A DNA stretch of 38,090 bases from Burkholderiaceae bacterium (GTDB lineage: Bacteria; Pseudomonadota; Gammaproteobacteria; Burkholderiales; Burkholderiaceae_C). Shown in pieces: positions 1 through 10,012 of the stretch. The stretch's first letter is position 1. The number at the start of each line of letters is the position of its first letter. The stretch covers positions 1 to 38,090 of the forward strand of contig JAJVIL010000019.1 in the NCBI GenBank assembly GCA_022072045.1, given 5' to 3'. The notes under the pieces were generated by a model. It did no database searches. It saw only the letters and a program-made list of their open reading frames with translations, and was not told where the DNA came from. Made by a program: the position numbers and the translations under genes.

Positions 1-2102
1 GCCGGGGCGACCGCCGCCGGCGTGCCGTGCGCCGGCGCCGTCGAGCCCGCGGGCACCGGCAGCAGCGGCACGATCAGCAGCGCGACGATGTTGATGATCT
101 TGATCAGCGGGTTGACCGCGGGGCCGGCGGTGTCCTTGTAGGGGTCGCCCACGGTGTCGCCGGTGACAGCGGCCTTGTGCGCTTCGCTGCCCTTGCCGCC
201 GAAGTTGCCGTCTTCGATGTATTTCTTGGCGTTGTCCCACGCGCCGCCGCCGGTGCACATGCTGATGGCGACGAACAGGCCGGTGACGATGGTGCCCATC
301 AGCAGGCCGCCGAGCGCCTCGGCGCCGAGCAGCAGGCCCACCAGGATCGGCACCACCACCGGCAGCAGCGACGGGATCATCATTTCCTTGATCGCCGCCG
401 CGGTGAGCATGTCGACGGCCTTGCCGTACTCGGGCTTGGCCTTGCCCTCCATGATGCCCTTGATCTCGCGGAACTGGCGGCGCACTTCCTCGACCACCGA
501 GCCCGCGGCGCGGCCGACGGCCTCCATCGCCATCGCGCCGAAGAGGTAGGGAATCAGGCCACCGATGAACAGGCCGATGATCACCTTGGGGTTGCTCAGA
601 TCGAAGCTGGCGGTGATGCCGCGCGTGTCCAGCGAGTGCGTGTAGTCGGCGAACAGCACGAGCGCGGCCAGGCCGGCCGAGCCGATCGCGTAGCCCTTGG
701 TCACCGCCTTGGTGGTGTTGCCCACCGCGTCGAGCGGGTCGGTGATGTCACGCACGCTGTCGGGCAGTTCGGCCATCTCGGCAATGCCGCCGGCGTTGTC
801 GGTGATCGGGCCGTAGGCGTCGAGCGCGACGATGATGCCGGCCATGCTCAGCATCGAGGTGGCGGCCACCGCGATGCCGTAGAGCCCGGCGAGCCAGTAA
901 GACGCCAGGATCGCGATGCAGACGAAGATCACCGGCCAGGCCGTGCTCTTCATGCTGACGCCGATGCCGGCGATGATGTTGGTGGCGTGGCCGGTGGTGG
1001 AGGCCTGCGCCACGTGCTTGACCGGCTTGAAGTCGGTGCCGGTGTAGTACTCGGTGATCCACACCATGCCGGCGGTCAGCAGCAAGCCGACGACGCAGGC
1101 ACCGAACAAGGCCATCGCGCTGACCTTGCCGCCGCCGGTCACGTCGACCGGCTGCGGGAACATCTTGGTGGTGACGAAGTAGAAGGCGATCAGCGAGATC
1201 ACGCCGGCGACGATCAGGCCCTTGTACAGCGCGGGCATCACGTTCTTCATGCCGGGGCTGGCCTTGACGAAGCTGCAGCCGATGATCGAGGCGATGATCG
1301 ACACGCCGCCCAGCACCAGCGGGTACACCACCGCCTCGGTCCGTGCGCCGATCACCATCAGCGCGCCCAGTGCCATGGTGGCGATCAAGGTCACCGCGTA
1401 GGTCTCGAACAGGTCGGCCGCCATGCCGGCGCAGTCGCCGACGTTGTCGCCCACGTTGTCGGCGATCACCGCCGGGTTGCGCGGGTCGTCTTCGGGGATT
1501 CCGGCTTCGACCTTGCCCACCAGGTCGGCACCGACGTCGGCGCCCTTGGTGAAGATGCCGCCGCCCAGACGCGCGAAGATCGAGATCAGCGAGGCGCCGA
1601 ACGCCAGGCCGAGCAGCGGCTTGAGCGTTTCGGAGTCGACCTTGGTGCCGCCCGACACATACCAGAAGAACGCGCCCACGCCGAGCAGCCCAAGGCCGAC
1701 CACCAGCATGCCGGTGATGGCGCCGCCCTTAAACGCGATGTCGAGCGCCGGCCCGATGCCTTGCGTGGCGGCCTGCGCCGTGCGCACGTTGGCGCGTACC
1801 GACACGTTCATGCCGATGAAGCCGCAGGCGCCCGACAGCACGGCGCCGAGCACGAAGCCCGCCGCCGTCTTGCCGCCGAGGAAGATCGCGATCAGGATCG
1901 CCAGCACCACGCCGACGATGGCGATCGTGCGGTACTGGCGCGCCAGGTACGCGGCAGCGCCTTGCTGCACCGCGCCCGAGATCTCCTGCATGCGGGCGCT
2001 GCCCGGATCCTTGCTCAGGATGAGACCGCGCTGCACGAATCCGTAAACCACCGCGGCCAATCCGCAGGCCAGCGCCACATACAACGCCATGGTCATCGAC
2101 AT
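1..2102 (-). CDS. hppA: K+-independent-type membrane proton-pumping pyrophosphatase, 3' end outside window
   Basis: Couples hydrolysis of pyrophosphate to proton export across the inner membrane. The frame is open from an ATG at 2102 to the window edge, so the ORF track misses it; about 700 codons are present, nearly the full family length. The substrate-binding signature DVGADLVGK and many hydrophobic segments are visible. The [10 protein letters not shown] motif carries Lys followed three residues later by Thr. In this family that pair marks the K+-independent subclass, whereas K+-dependent enzymes have Ala at the Lys position. A strong Shine-Dalgarno (GAGGAAGGAG) lies a few bases upstream of the chosen ATG; two more in-frame ATGs follow at codons 3 and 5. 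The gene diverges from ppa, so both pyrophosphatases share a 177-bp intergenic region. The C-terminus is becoming Ala/Pro-rich where the window cuts it. Confidence 0.95.
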   Translation of the reverse strand, partial: MSMTMALYVALACGLAAVVYGFVQRGLILSKDPGSARMQEISGAVQQGAAAYLARQYRTIAIVGVVLAILIAIFLGGKTAAGFVLGAVLSGACGFIGMNVSVRANVRTAQAATQGIGPALDIAFKGGAITGMLVVGLGLLGVGAFFWYVSGGTKVDSETLKPLLGLAFGASLISIFARLGGGIFTKGADVGADLVGKVEAGIPEDDPRNPAVIADNVGDNVGDCAGMAADLFETYAVTLIATMALGALMVIGARTEAVVYPLVLGGVSIIASIIGCSFVKASPGMKNVMPALYKGLIVAGVISLIAFYFVTTKMFPQPVDVTGGGKVSAMALFGACVVGLLLTAGMVWITEYYTGTDFKPVKHVAQASTTGHATNIIAGIGVSMKSTAWPVIFVCIAILASYWLAGLYGIAVAATSMLSMAGIIVALDAYGPITDNAGGIAEMAELPDSVRDITDPLDAVGNTTKAVTKGYAIGSAGLAALVLFADYTHSLDTRGITASFDLSNPKVIIGLFIGGLIPYLFGAMAMEAVGRAAGSVVEEVRRQFREIKGIMEGKAKPEYGKAVDMLTAAAIKEMMIPSLLPVVVPILVGLLLGAEALGGLLMGTIVTGLFVAISMCTGGGAWDNAKKYIEDGNFGGKGSEAHKAAVTGDTVGDPYKDTAGPAVNPLIKIINIVALLIVPLLPVPAGSTAPAHGTPAAVAP

Positions 2103-2279
2103 GGAGACTCCTTCCTCAATCAACGGCTGATTCGTTCGCGACCGCTGCTCCTTGCCGGCTGCAGCGCCGGCGGGGCGGTTCGCACGGCGCGAATCCTAAG
2201 CGATGCGGTGTGGCGGCCCGACGACGGTCGGCCGATCGTCCTTAGAATGCGGGTTTCCCCGGTGCGGGCGAGGCTGCAA

Positions 2280-2819
2280 ATGAGTCTGCACAACGTCGGT
2301 CCAGGCGCGCGGGCGCCCGACGAGTTCAACGTCATCGTCGAAATCCCGATGAACGCCGACCCGATCAAGTACGAGGTCGATGAGGCATCGGGAGCACTGT
2401 TCGTCGACCGCTTCATGTCGACTTCGATGCACTACCCGTGCAACTACGGCTACATCCCGCAGACGCTGGCCGACGATGGCGACCCGGTCGACGTGCTGGT
2501 GATCACGCCGGTGCCGCTGATCTCCGGTGTCGTCGTCTGTTGCCGACCGCTGGGCGTGATGCAGATGCGCGACGAGGCCGGCGGCGATAACAAGCTGCTC
2601 GCGGTGCCTGTGGACCGCGTGCTGTCGCTCTACACCCAATGGCAGGCGTACTCCGACCTCAACCCGCTGCGACTGAAGACCATCCAGCACTTCTTCGAGC
2701 ACTACAAAGATCTGGAGCAGGGCAAGTGGGTCAAGGTGCTGGGATGGCTGGGTCCCGACGCGGCGCGCGCCGAGGTGCGCGCCGGCATTCAGGCGTGGTC
2801 GGCACGCGGGGCCGCCTGA
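2280..2819 (+). CDS. ppa: Soluble inorganic pyrophosphatase
   Basis: Cytoplasmic family I pyrophosphatase of 179 residues that hydrolyses pyrophosphate released by biosynthesis. The protein begins MSLHNVGPG and contains the family's substrate and metal region (YGYIPQT, then DGDPVDVLV, whose Asp residues bind Mg2+) and the later GGDNKLLAV segment. The length matches the bacterial hexameric family. The ORF track fuses it to 750 upstream codons that are antisense to hppA; that extension is spurious, and the ATG at 2280 gives the normal N-terminus. A -10-like TAGAAT lies at 2243-2248, but I see no good -35 box. Confidence 0.96.
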   Translation: MSLHNVGPGARAPDEFNVIVEIPMNADPIKYEVDEASGALFVDRFMSTSMHYPCNYGYIPQTLADDGDPVDVLVITPVPLISGVVVCCRPLGVMQMRDEAGGDNKLLAVPVDRVLSLYTQWQAYSDLNPLRLKTIQHFFEHYKDLEQGKWVKVLGWLGPDAARAEVRAGIQAWSARGAA

Positions 2820-2966
2820 ACCGCTGCCCACGCCCGGCCATCGGTCTTTCGCCGAACGACGCGGACGCGCGGGGCGCTTGCCTACACTGAAGCCGCTGAG
2901 CCGGGCGATGGCGTCGTGGCGCTTGTGTCACGCATTTCCAACTCACGACACTAGGGAGTTCGATTC

Positions 2967-5672
2967 ATGCGCATCGTCAGAGCGCTGCTGGGTGGCCTGG
3001 GTTTGATGGCGGCGGTGTCGGCTGCGGCGCTGCCCAAGCCGGTGACCGAAGTCGAGGGCATCACCGAGTACCGCTTGCGCAACGGCTTGCAGGTGCTGCT
3101 GGCGCCCGACGACAGCAAGCCGACGACGATCGTCAACGTGACCTACCGCGTCGGCTCGCGCCACGAGAACTACGGCGAAACCGGCATGGCGCATCTGCTG
3201 GAGCACCTGATCTTCAAGGGCACGCCCAGGCATCAGAAGGTATGGGCCGAGTTCTCCAAGCGCGGCCTGCGCGCCAACGGCTCGACCTGGGTCGACCGCA
3301 CCAACTACTTCGCCAGCTTCTCGGCCAACGACGACAACCTGCGCTGGTACCTCGGCTGGCAGGCCGACGCGATGGTCAACTCGTTCATCGCGCGCAAGGA
3401 CCTCGATACCGAGATGACGGTGGTGCGCAACGAGATGGAGATGGGCGAGAACGATCCCGGCCGCATCCTGTTCGAGAAGACGCTGGCGGCGATGTTCCAG
3501 TGGCACAACTACGGCAAGTCGACGATCGGTGCGCGCAGCGACGTCGAGAACGTCGACATCGCGCGTCTGCAGGCCTTCTATCGCCTCTATTACCAGCCCG
3601 ACAACGCGACGCTGATCGTGGCAGGCAAGTTCGACGCGGCGCGCACGCTGGGTTGGATCGAGCAGGCGTTCGGCCGCATTCCCCGGCCGAAGCGCGCGCT
3701 GCCACGCTTGTACACGCTCGATCCGGTGCAGGACGGCGAGCGCAGCATCACGCTGCGCCGCATCGGCGGCACACCGCAGGTGATGCTCGGGTATCACATT
3801 CCGGCCGGGCCCGACCCCGCCTACCCGGCGATCGAACTGATCGCGCAGATCGTCGGCGACAGCCCGGCGGGCCGAGCACACAAGAGGCTGGTCGAAGGCG
3901 GTCTCGCGTCGGCCGTGTACGCCGAGGCGATCGCGATGGCCGATCCGGGCGTGGCGCTGTTCGGCGCGCAGTTGGCCGCCGGGCAGGACCCGGCGCGCAG
4001 CGCGCAGGAGTTGACCCAGGTGGTCGAAGGCTTCGGCAGCGAGCGCATCACCGACGAGGAGTTCAAGCGCGCGCAGGTCAAATGGTTGAAGCACTGGGAG
4101 CAGCAGTACAGCAACCCCGAGACGATCGGCCTCGTGCTGTCGGAGACCGTCGCGCAAGGCGACTGGCGGCTGTTCTTCCTCGACCGCGACCGGGTGAAGG
4201 CGTTGACCCGCGACGCCGTGCAGCGCGTGGCGCAGCAGTGGCTGGTGCGATCGAACCGCACGCTGGCAACTTACGTGCCCACCGACAAGCCGCTGCGCGC
4301 CCCGCCGCCCGAGGAGGCCGACGTGGCAGCGCAGATGAAGACTTTCGAGCCGCAGCCCACGGCCGCAGCGGTGGCGGCGTTCGACCCGTCGCCGGCCAAC
4401 ATCGACGCCCATACGCAGCGCGCGGTGCTGGCCAACGGCATGAAGGTAGCGCTGCTGCCCAAGCCGACGCGCGGCCAGACGGTGCGCATCTCGATGGCGC
4501 TGCGCCTCGGGCAGGAGCGCAGCCTGACGGGTCTGCGCGAGGTGTCGGAGTACACCGCGGCGTTGATCGACAAGGGCGGCGCAGGGCTCAGCCGCGTGCA
4601 GATCCAGGACCGGCTCGACGCGCTGAAGTCCGAACTGCAGATCGGCTCGAGCGGCGACGAAGTGAGCGTCACGATGCGCTCGCGGCGCGATACCGTGGCC
4701 GAGGCGATCGCGCTGCTGGCGCAATTGCTGCGCACGCCGGAGTTCCCTGCCGCAGCGCTCGACGAACTGAAGCGCCAGACCGCCACCGATATCCAGGCGC
4801 AGCGCGACGACCCGCAGGCGATCGTCAGCAACGCGCTGGCGCGGCGCGGCGACCCGTACCCGCGCGGCGACGTGCGGCATGCGCGCAGTCTCGACGAGCG
4901 CCTCGAAGACTCGCAGGCGGTGACGATCGACAAGGTGAAGGATTTCCACGCCCGCTTCTACGGCGCCTCGCAGGGGCGCTTCGCCGCGGTGGGCGACTTC
5001 GATGCCGACGCGGTGCGCCGCGCCCTGACCGCCGGCTTCGGCGACTGGGTGGCCAGCGAGCCGGTCGAGCGCGTGGCGCGGCCCAGCTACGCGATGGCGC
5101 CCGGCCGCGAGGTGGTGCGCACGCCCGACAAGCAGAACGCCACGCTCGGCGTCGAGTTGCACCTGCCGCTGTCGGACAGCGACGCCGTGTATCCGGCGCT
5201 GATGCTGGCCAACTTCATTCTCGGCAGCGGAGGCGACTCGCGCCTGTGGAAGCGCATCCGCGAGCGCGACGGCCTGTCGTACGACGTCTTCAGCTACCTG
5301 GATTGGGGCGACCTCGATGCCCACACGCGCTGGATCGGCGGCGCGATCTTCGCACCGCAGAATGCCGACAAGGTCGAACAGGCCTACCGCGAAGAACTGG
5401 CGCGCGCGCTGCAAGAGGGTTTCAGCGATCGGGAGGTGGCGTCGGCCAAGGCCGCGCTGCTGAACTTCCGGCGCCTGGCGCGTGCGCAGGACGACCGGCT
5501 CGCGCGGGCGCTGCAACGCGATCTCGAACTCGACCGCACGTTCGCCTTCGCCGGTCGCGTCGACGCGGCGCTGGCCGCGCTGCAGCCCGGACCGGTGAGC
5601 CAGGCGCTGCGCGCGCAGATCAAGCCCGAATCGATGGCCTTCATGCTGGCGGGCGATTTCAAGCGGCCCTGA
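2967..5672 (+). CDS. Secreted M16-family zinc peptidase (insulinase/PqqL type)
   Basis: A 901-residue periplasmic or secreted zinc endopeptidase. A signal peptide is visible (MRIVRALLGGLGLMAAVSAA followed by ALPK). The inverted zinc motif HLLEH lies at residues 76-80, with Glu79 as catalytic base. A likely third zinc ligand is Glu156 in VRNEMEMGE. Two M16 half-modules follow each other: residues about 35-440 carry the active site, and about 470-890 form the inactive partner half, which lacks HxxEH. This arrangement is typical of single-chain clamshell M16 enzymes. The Shine-Dalgarno AGGGAG sits about 8 bases before the ATG. The substrate cannot be read from the sequence. The gene is convergent with the FemAB-like gene, with only 8 bp between the stop codons. 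Confidence 0.93.
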   Translation: MRIVRALLGGLGLMAAVSAAALPKPVTEVEGITEYRLRNGLQVLLAPDDSKPTTIVNVTYRVGSRHENYGETGMAHLLEHLIFKGTPRHQKVWAEFSKRGLRANGSTWVDRTNYFASFSANDDNLRWYLGWQADAMVNSFIARKDLDTEMTVVRNEMEMGENDPGRILFEKTLAAMFQWHNYGKSTIGARSDVENVDIARLQAFYRLYYQPDNATLIVAGKFDAARTLGWIEQAFGRIPRPKRALPRLYTLDPVQDGERSITLRRIGGTPQVMLGYHIPAGPDPAYPAIELIAQIVGDSPAGRAHKRLVEGGLASAVYAEAIAMADPGVALFGAQLAAGQDPARSAQELTQVVEGFGSERITDEEFKRAQVKWLKHWEQQYSNPETIGLVLSETVAQGDWRLFFLDRDRVKALTRDAVQRVAQQWLVRSNRTLATYVPTDKPLRAPPPEEADVAAQMKTFEPQPTAAAVAAFDPSPANIDAHTQRAVLANGMKVALLPKPTRGQTVRISMALRLGQERSLTGLREVSEYTAALIDKGGAGLSRVQIQDRLDALKSELQIGSSGDEVSVTMRSRRDTVAEAIALLAQLLRTPEFPAAALDELKRQTATDIQAQRDDPQAIVSNALARRGDPYPRGDVRHARSLDERLEDSQAVTIDKVKDFHARFYGASQGRFAAVGDFDADAVRRALTAGFGDWVASEPVERVARPSYAMAPGREVVRTPDKQNATLGVELHLPLSDSDAVYPALMLANFILGSGGDSRLWKRIRERDGLSYDVFSYLDWGDLDAHTRWIGGAIFAPQNADKVEQAYREELARALQEGFSDREVASAKAALLNFRRLARAQDDRLARALQRDLELDRTFAFAGRVDAALAALQPGPVSQALRAQIKPESMAFMLAGDFKRP

Positions 5673-5680
5673 CAGCCGCG

Positions 5681-6883
5681 TCACGATGCGCGCCGGAACG
5701 GCGCGCGCTCGCTCAGCTCGTCGACGTAGTGGCGCACGCCCTCGCGCTCGGCACCCAGGAAGTCGTCGACCGCGCGAGCGAATGCCGGGTGCGCCAGCCA
5801 GTGCGCCGAGGCGGTCGGCGTGGGCATCAGGCCGCGTGCCATCTTGTGCTCGCCCTGCGCGCCGCCTTCGAAACGCTCGAAGCCGTTGGCGATGCACCAC
5901 TGCAGCGGCTGGTAGTAGCACGCCTCGAAGTGCAGGCTGTCAATGAAGCGCGTGGCGCCCCAGTAGCGGCCGAATGCGGCGCGACGCCCGCGATCGAGCG
6001 CGACCAGCGACGTCGCGACCGGCTCTCCCGCGATGCGGCCGACGAACAGCACCCAGTGCTCGGGCATCGATGCGGCCATCGCGGCGAAGAATGTGCGCGT
6101 CAGGTAAGGCGTCGAACCGTGGGCGGCATAGGTCAGCGTGTAGCAGCGGTGAAAGAAGCCCCACAGCGATTCGTCGATCGCGCCGCCCTCGTGCACGCTG
6201 AAGGCCACGCCGGCTGCCGCCACCTTGCGGCGCTGCTGATTGATCTTCTTGCGCTTGTCGTGCTGCAGTCGCGCCAGGAAGTCGTCGAAGTCGCGCGCCG
6301 GAGCCGACGCGTCGCGTGTCCAGTGGAACTGCACGTTGGCGCGCGCCAGCCAGCCGGCGCGCTGCAGCGCCCGCGCATCGACCTCGTCATGGAACAGCAC
6401 GTGCGCCGACGAGAGCTGGGCGGCGGCGGCCACGCGGCGCAGCGCGGCCACCAGCGCGTCGCGCGCGCGATCGTCCTCGGCCATCAGGCGTGTGCCCGGC
6501 ACCGGCGTGAACGGCACCGCGACCAAGAGCTTGGGGTAGTAGTGCAAGCCGTGGCGTCGATAGGCGTCGGCCCAGGCCCAGTCGAACACGTACTCGCCCC
6601 ATGAGTGCGTCTTCAGGTACGCCGGTGCGGCTGCGCACAGCCGCGCGCCCGACCACAGCGTGACGAAGCGCGGCGACCAACCCGTTCGGGGCCACGCGCT
6701 GCGCGACTCGTGCAGGGCTCGCATATAGGTTGCGCTCATGAACGGTGTGGGCAGCGCCTGCCGCGCCAGCAGCTCGTCCCAGGCAGCACCATCGAGCGCC
6801 GCGGGATCGTCGACGATCCGGATGACATAATCGTCCGGACCGTTGTTGCTCGCGTTGCGCGTCTTGCCGCGCGTCGTCGTCAC
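5681..6883 (-). CDS. FemAB-like / GNAT-fold acyltransferase (PF04339-type)
   Basis: A protein of about 400 residues resembling the bacterial FemAB-like family (COG3146), a double-GNAT fold tentatively assigned to aminoacyl or acyl transfer. Supporting segments are FMSATYMRAL near the start, YPKLLVAVPFTPVPG, a basic HDKRKKINQQRRKV stretch, and the C-terminal FEGGAQGEHKMARGL block that is strongly conserved in this family. No signal peptide or membrane segment is visible, so it should be cytoplasmic. The track's ATG at 6973 would run into nadE. I prefer GTG at 6883, which still precedes the first family-like residues (YVIRIVDD), but the start is uncertain. With nadE starting at 6906, the two divergent starts are only 22 bp apart. 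The substrate is unknown. Confidence 0.8.
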   Translation of the reverse strand: MTTTRGKTRNASNNGPDDYVIRIVDDPAALDGAAWDELLARQALPTPFMSATYMRALHESRSAWPRTGWSPRFVTLWSGARLCAAAPAYLKTHSWGEYVFDWAWADAYRRHGLHYYPKLLVAVPFTPVPGTRLMAEDDRARDALVAALRRVAAAAQLSSAHVLFHDEVDARALQRAGWLARANVQFHWTRDASAPARDFDDFLARLQHDKRKKINQQRRKVAAAGVAFSVHEGGAIDESLWGFFHRCYTLTYAAHGSTPYLTRTFFAAMAASMPEHWVLFVGRIAGEPVATSLVALDRGRRAAFGRYWGATRFIDSLHFEACYYQPLQWCIANGFERFEGGAQGEHKMARGLMPTPTASAHWLAHPAFARAVDDFLGAEREGVRHYVDELSERAPFRRAS

Positions 6884-6905
6884 CCGCTCACCGTCACCGT
6901 TGCAC

Positions 6906-8597
6906 GTGTCCAAGGTCCGCGTCGCGCTGGCGCAAATCAACCCCACCGTCGGCGACCTGTCCGGCAATGCCAAGCTGATCGCCGAGGCGGCGCGAGCGGC
7001 GCATGCCGGCGGCGCAGCGCTGATGATCGCACCGGAGCTCGCGCTGTCGGGTTACCCGCCGGAAGACCTGCTGTTGCGTCCGGCCTTCATGGACGCCTGC
7101 GAGCAGCAACTCGCGGCGCTGGCCGTCGAGCTGGCGCCGTTGCAGGGGCTGTCGGTGCTGCTCGGCCATCCGGCACGCAGCCGCACGGTGGTCGTCGCGC
7201 GCACGCGGTCGTTGGCCGCTCCGGTGTGCTTCAACGCGGCATCGGTGCTGGCGCAGGGGCGGGTGCAGGCCACCTACTGCAAGCGCGAGTTGCCCAACTA
7301 TCAAGTGTTCGACGAGCGTCGCTACTTCGTCAGCGGCCGCGAGGCCGGGCTCGCTCCCGTGGTGTTCGATGCCGGTGGCCGGCGATTCGGCGTGCTGATC
7401 TGCGAGGACGCCTGGTTCGACGAGCCCGCCGCCGCCGCGGTGAGCGCCGGCGCACAGGTGCTGTGCGTCCTCAACGCCTCGCCGTTCCACCTCGACAAGG
7501 GCGAGGAGCGCGAGGCCCGCATGGCCGAGTGCGCCCGCAACGTCGGCGTGCCGCTGTTGTATGCGCACCTGGTCGGTGGCCAGGATGAAGTGGTGTTCGA
7601 CGGAGCGTCGTTCGCCGCCGATGCGCGCGGACGCATCGTCGTGCGCGGGCCGAGCTTCGAGCCCGGTCTGGTGTGGGTGGATCTCGATGCGCAGCATGCG
7701 CCGAGCGGCCAGTGCTGCGAGATGCCGAGCCTCGAGCAGCAGGCCTGGAGTGCGCTGGTGATGGGCGTGCGCGACTACATCGGCAAGAACCGCTTCCCCG
7801 GCGCGGTGATCGGGCTGTCCGGCGGCGTCGATTCGGCGCTGGTGCTGGCGATCGCGGTCGACGCGCTGGGCGCGCAGCGCGTGCGCACCGTGATGATGCC
7901 GTCGCCGTACACCGCCGACATCTCGTGGCTCGATGCGCGCGAGATGGCGCAGCGCCTCGGGGTGCGCTACGACGAGATCGCGATCGCGCCGATGTTCGAC
8001 GCCTTTCGCGCGTCGCTGGCGCAGGAGTTCCATGGGCTGCCGGAGGACACCGCCGAGGAGAACATCCAGGCGCGCATCCGCGGCACGCTGCTGATGGCGT
8101 TGTCGAACAAGCACGGCTCGATCGTGCTGACGACCGGCAACAAGAGCGAGATGGCGACCGGCTACTGCACGCTGTACGGCGACATGGCCGGCGGCTTCGC
8201 GGTCATCAAGGACGTTGCCAAGACGCTCGTGTACCGGCTCGCGAGGTGGAAGAACCAGCAAGCCAGCCGTCGCGCCGACGGTACGATCGGGCCCGTGATT
8301 CCCGAACGCATCATCACGCGCGCCCCGTCGGCCGAATTGCGCCCCAATCAGACCGATCAGGACAGCCTGCCGCCGTACGACGTGCTCGACGCGATCCTGG
8401 CGCGCTACATGGAAGACGATCAGGGCATCGAGCAGATCGTGGCTGCCGGCTTCGCGCGCAGCGATGTCGAGCGCGTGACGCGCCTGATCAAGGCCAACGA
8501 GTACAAACGCCGGCAGGCGCCGATCGGCATTCGCATCACGCATCGCGCGTTCGGGCGCGACTGGCGCTACCCCATCACGTCGGGGTTCCGTGCTTAA
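6906..8597 (+). CDS. nadE: Glutamine-dependent NAD+ synthetase
   Basis: Makes NAD+ from deamido-NAD+, ATP and glutamine. The N-terminal nitrilase-like glutaminase domain (about 1-270) has a complete triad: Glu44 in APELALSGYPPEDLL, Lys126 in YCKRELPNY and Cys166 in LICEDAW. The C-terminal synthetase domain begins near residue 280, with the PPi loop SGGVDS at 305-310 and TTGNKSEMATGY further on. The total of 563 residues is normal for the two-domain proteobacterial enzyme. The start is not secure. I chose GTG at 6906 because VSKVRVALAQINP is the usual N-terminus; no clear Shine-Dalgarno is visible, and the ATG at 6843 would add 21 atypical residues. glnB follows directly. Confidence 0.95.
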   Translation: MSKVRVALAQINPTVGDLSGNAKLIAEAARAAHAGGAALMIAPELALSGYPPEDLLLRPAFMDACEQQLAALAVELAPLQGLSVLLGHPARSRTVVVARTRSLAAPVCFNAASVLAQGRVQATYCKRELPNYQVFDERRYFVSGREAGLAPVVFDAGGRRFGVLICEDAWFDEPAAAAVSAGAQVLCVLNASPFHLDKGEEREARMAECARNVGVPLLYAHLVGGQDEVVFDGASFAADARGRIVVRGPSFEPGLVWVDLDAQHAPSGQCCEMPSLEQQAWSALVMGVRDYIGKNRFPGAVIGLSGGVDSALVLAIAVDALGAQRVRTVMMPSPYTADISWLDAREMAQRLGVRYDEIAIAPMFDAFRASLAQEFHGLPEDTAEENIQARIRGTLLMALSNKHGSIVLTTGNKSEMATGYCTLYGDMAGGFAVIKDVAKTLVYRLARWKNQQASRRADGTIGPVIPERIITRAPSAELRPNQTDQDSLPPYDVLDAILARYMEDDQGIEQIVAAGFARSDVERVTRLIKANEYKRRQAPIGIRITHRAFGRDWRYPITSGFRA

Positions 8598-8975
<378 letters not shown>

Positions 8976-8989
8976 GCGGGACCCGGCGG

Positions 8990-9004
8990 CGCTCGAATCG
9001 AGCG
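8990..9004 (+). terminator. Hairpin after glnB, possible terminator
   Basis: A perfect 6-bp stem CGCTCG/CGAGCG with loop AAT lies 15 bases after the glnB stop, in the gap between convergent genes. No T-tract follows. A 14-bp palindrome, CGGGCGGCCGCCCG, sits nearby at 9030-9043 and could serve the opposite strand. Termination is inferred from position only. Confidence 0.3.
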
Positions 9005-9050
9005 GGTGCTCAGGCGGACGATCTCTGCGCGGGCGGCCGCCCGAGCCCCT

Positions 9051-9638
9051 TCAGATGCGCCGCAGATCCTCGGACGCGCTGTTCGCTGTCAAGCGTTCGA
9101 TCGCGTCGAGCAGCGCGTCGGGCGATTCGCGCGGTGTCACCATCGCCAATTGCTCGGCGGTGACGAAGCCGTCGCGCTGCGCCTGCTCCATCATCGCCAG
9201 CAGCGGCCGGAAGTAGCCCGCCACGTCGAGCAGGCCGAGCGGGCGGTCGTGGTAGCCGAGATGGCGCCAGCTCCAGACCTCGAACAACTCCTCGAACGTG
9301 CCCACGCCACCCGGCAGCGCGACGAAAGCGTGCGTGTGCTCGGCCATCAAGCGCTTGCGCTCGTGCATCGTGTCGACCACCTGCAGACGCGTCAGCCCGG
9401 TGTGGCCGGCCTCGCGTTGCATCAGCGAGCGCGGAATCACGCCGTCGACACTGGCGCCAGCGGCGAGCGCGGCGTCGGCCAGCGCACCCATCATGCCGAC
9501 GCGTCCGCCGCCGTAGACCAGTTCCCAGCCGCGCCGGCCGATCGCCGCTCCCATCTGACGCGCGCTGCGCAGGTACGCCGGGTCGGCCCCGGGGCGTGAC
9601 CCGCAGTAGACGCAGATGCGCAGCTTCGGCGGCGTCAT
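9051..9638 (-). CDS. LOG-family cytokinin-riboside 5'-monophosphate phosphoribohydrolase (TIGR00730)
   Basis: A 195-residue Rossmann-like protein with the two hallmark LOG motifs: VYGGGRVGMMG (41-51) and PGGVGTFEE (109-117), the latter containing the catalytic Glu, with the MHERK segment between them. Family members cleave nucleoside 5'-monophosphates such as AMP or N6-modified AMP to a free base and ribose 5-phosphate. The true bacterial substrate is often unclear. The ATG at 9638 overlaps the dgkA stop as ATGA, which suggests translational coupling. It is the last gene of the six-gene sigma-factor run and is convergent with glnB. Confidence 0.93.
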   Translation of the reverse strand: MTPPKLRICVYCGSRPGADPAYLRSARQMGAAIGRRGWELVYGGGRVGMMGALADAALAAGASVDGVIPRSLMQREAGHTGLTRLQVVDTMHERKRLMAEHTHAFVALPGGVGTFEELFEVWSWRHLGYHDRPLGLLDVAGYFRPLLAMMEQAQRDGFVTAEQLAMVTPRESPDALLDAIERLTANSASEDLRRI

Positions 9639-10012
9639 GCCCAGCGCTGCCAGATCGCCGCGCACCACACGGCCGCACAAGCGAGCAGCGACAGCATCAC
9701 CGCGGCGCTGCCGAGATCCTTGGCGCGCTTGGACAGCGGGTGCAGATCGGCCGAGATGCGGTCGACTGCCGATTCGACGGCCGAGTTGAGCAACTCGACG
9801 ATCAGCACCGCGATCACCGAACCCGCCAGCAGGGCCGTCTCGACCCAACTGCGCCCCAGCCACCAGGCCGCCGGCAGCATCACCACGGCGAGCACGCATT
9901 CCTGGCGGAAGGCGCTCTCGTGGCGCCAGGCGGCCGACAGTCCGGCCATCGAGTAGCCCGTCGCGTGCACGATGCGCTGCACGCCCGAGCGCGCCTCATG
10001 GGGGTGCGTCAT
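9635..10012 (-). CDS. dgkA: Diacylglycerol kinase (prokaryotic DgkA type)
   Basis: A 125-residue inner-membrane enzyme that phosphorylates diacylglycerol and recycles lipid by-products of envelope glycan assembly. It has the family core RHESAFRQE (Glu32) and ELLNSAVESAVDR (catalytic-site Glu73 and Glu80). Three transmembrane helices are visible at about 36-52, 57-78 and 102-119. The length is close to the 121 residues of the E. coli enzyme. The chosen ATG at 10012 lies 17 bp inside the end of the RDD gene, and no strong Shine-Dalgarno is present, so translation probably depends on the upstream gene. The TGA stop overlaps the LOG-gene ATG. Confidence 0.95.
   Translation of the reverse strand: MTHPHEARSGVQRIVHATGYSMAGLSAAWRHESAFRQECVLAVVMLPAAWWLGRSWVETALLAGSVIAVLIVELLNSAVESAVDRISADLHPLSKRAKDLGSAAVMLSLLACAAVWCAAIWQRWA

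Noticed and set aside
27-2279. 750-codon N-terminal extension of ppa
   Set aside because: Antisense to hppA, with low-complexity Arg/His/Asp composition; ppa has a normal start at 2280.
2943-5921. 992-codon minus-strand ORF opposite the M16 peptidase
   Set aside because: Shadow ORF with no recognisable domain; the plus strand carries a complete signal peptide and HxxEH enzyme.
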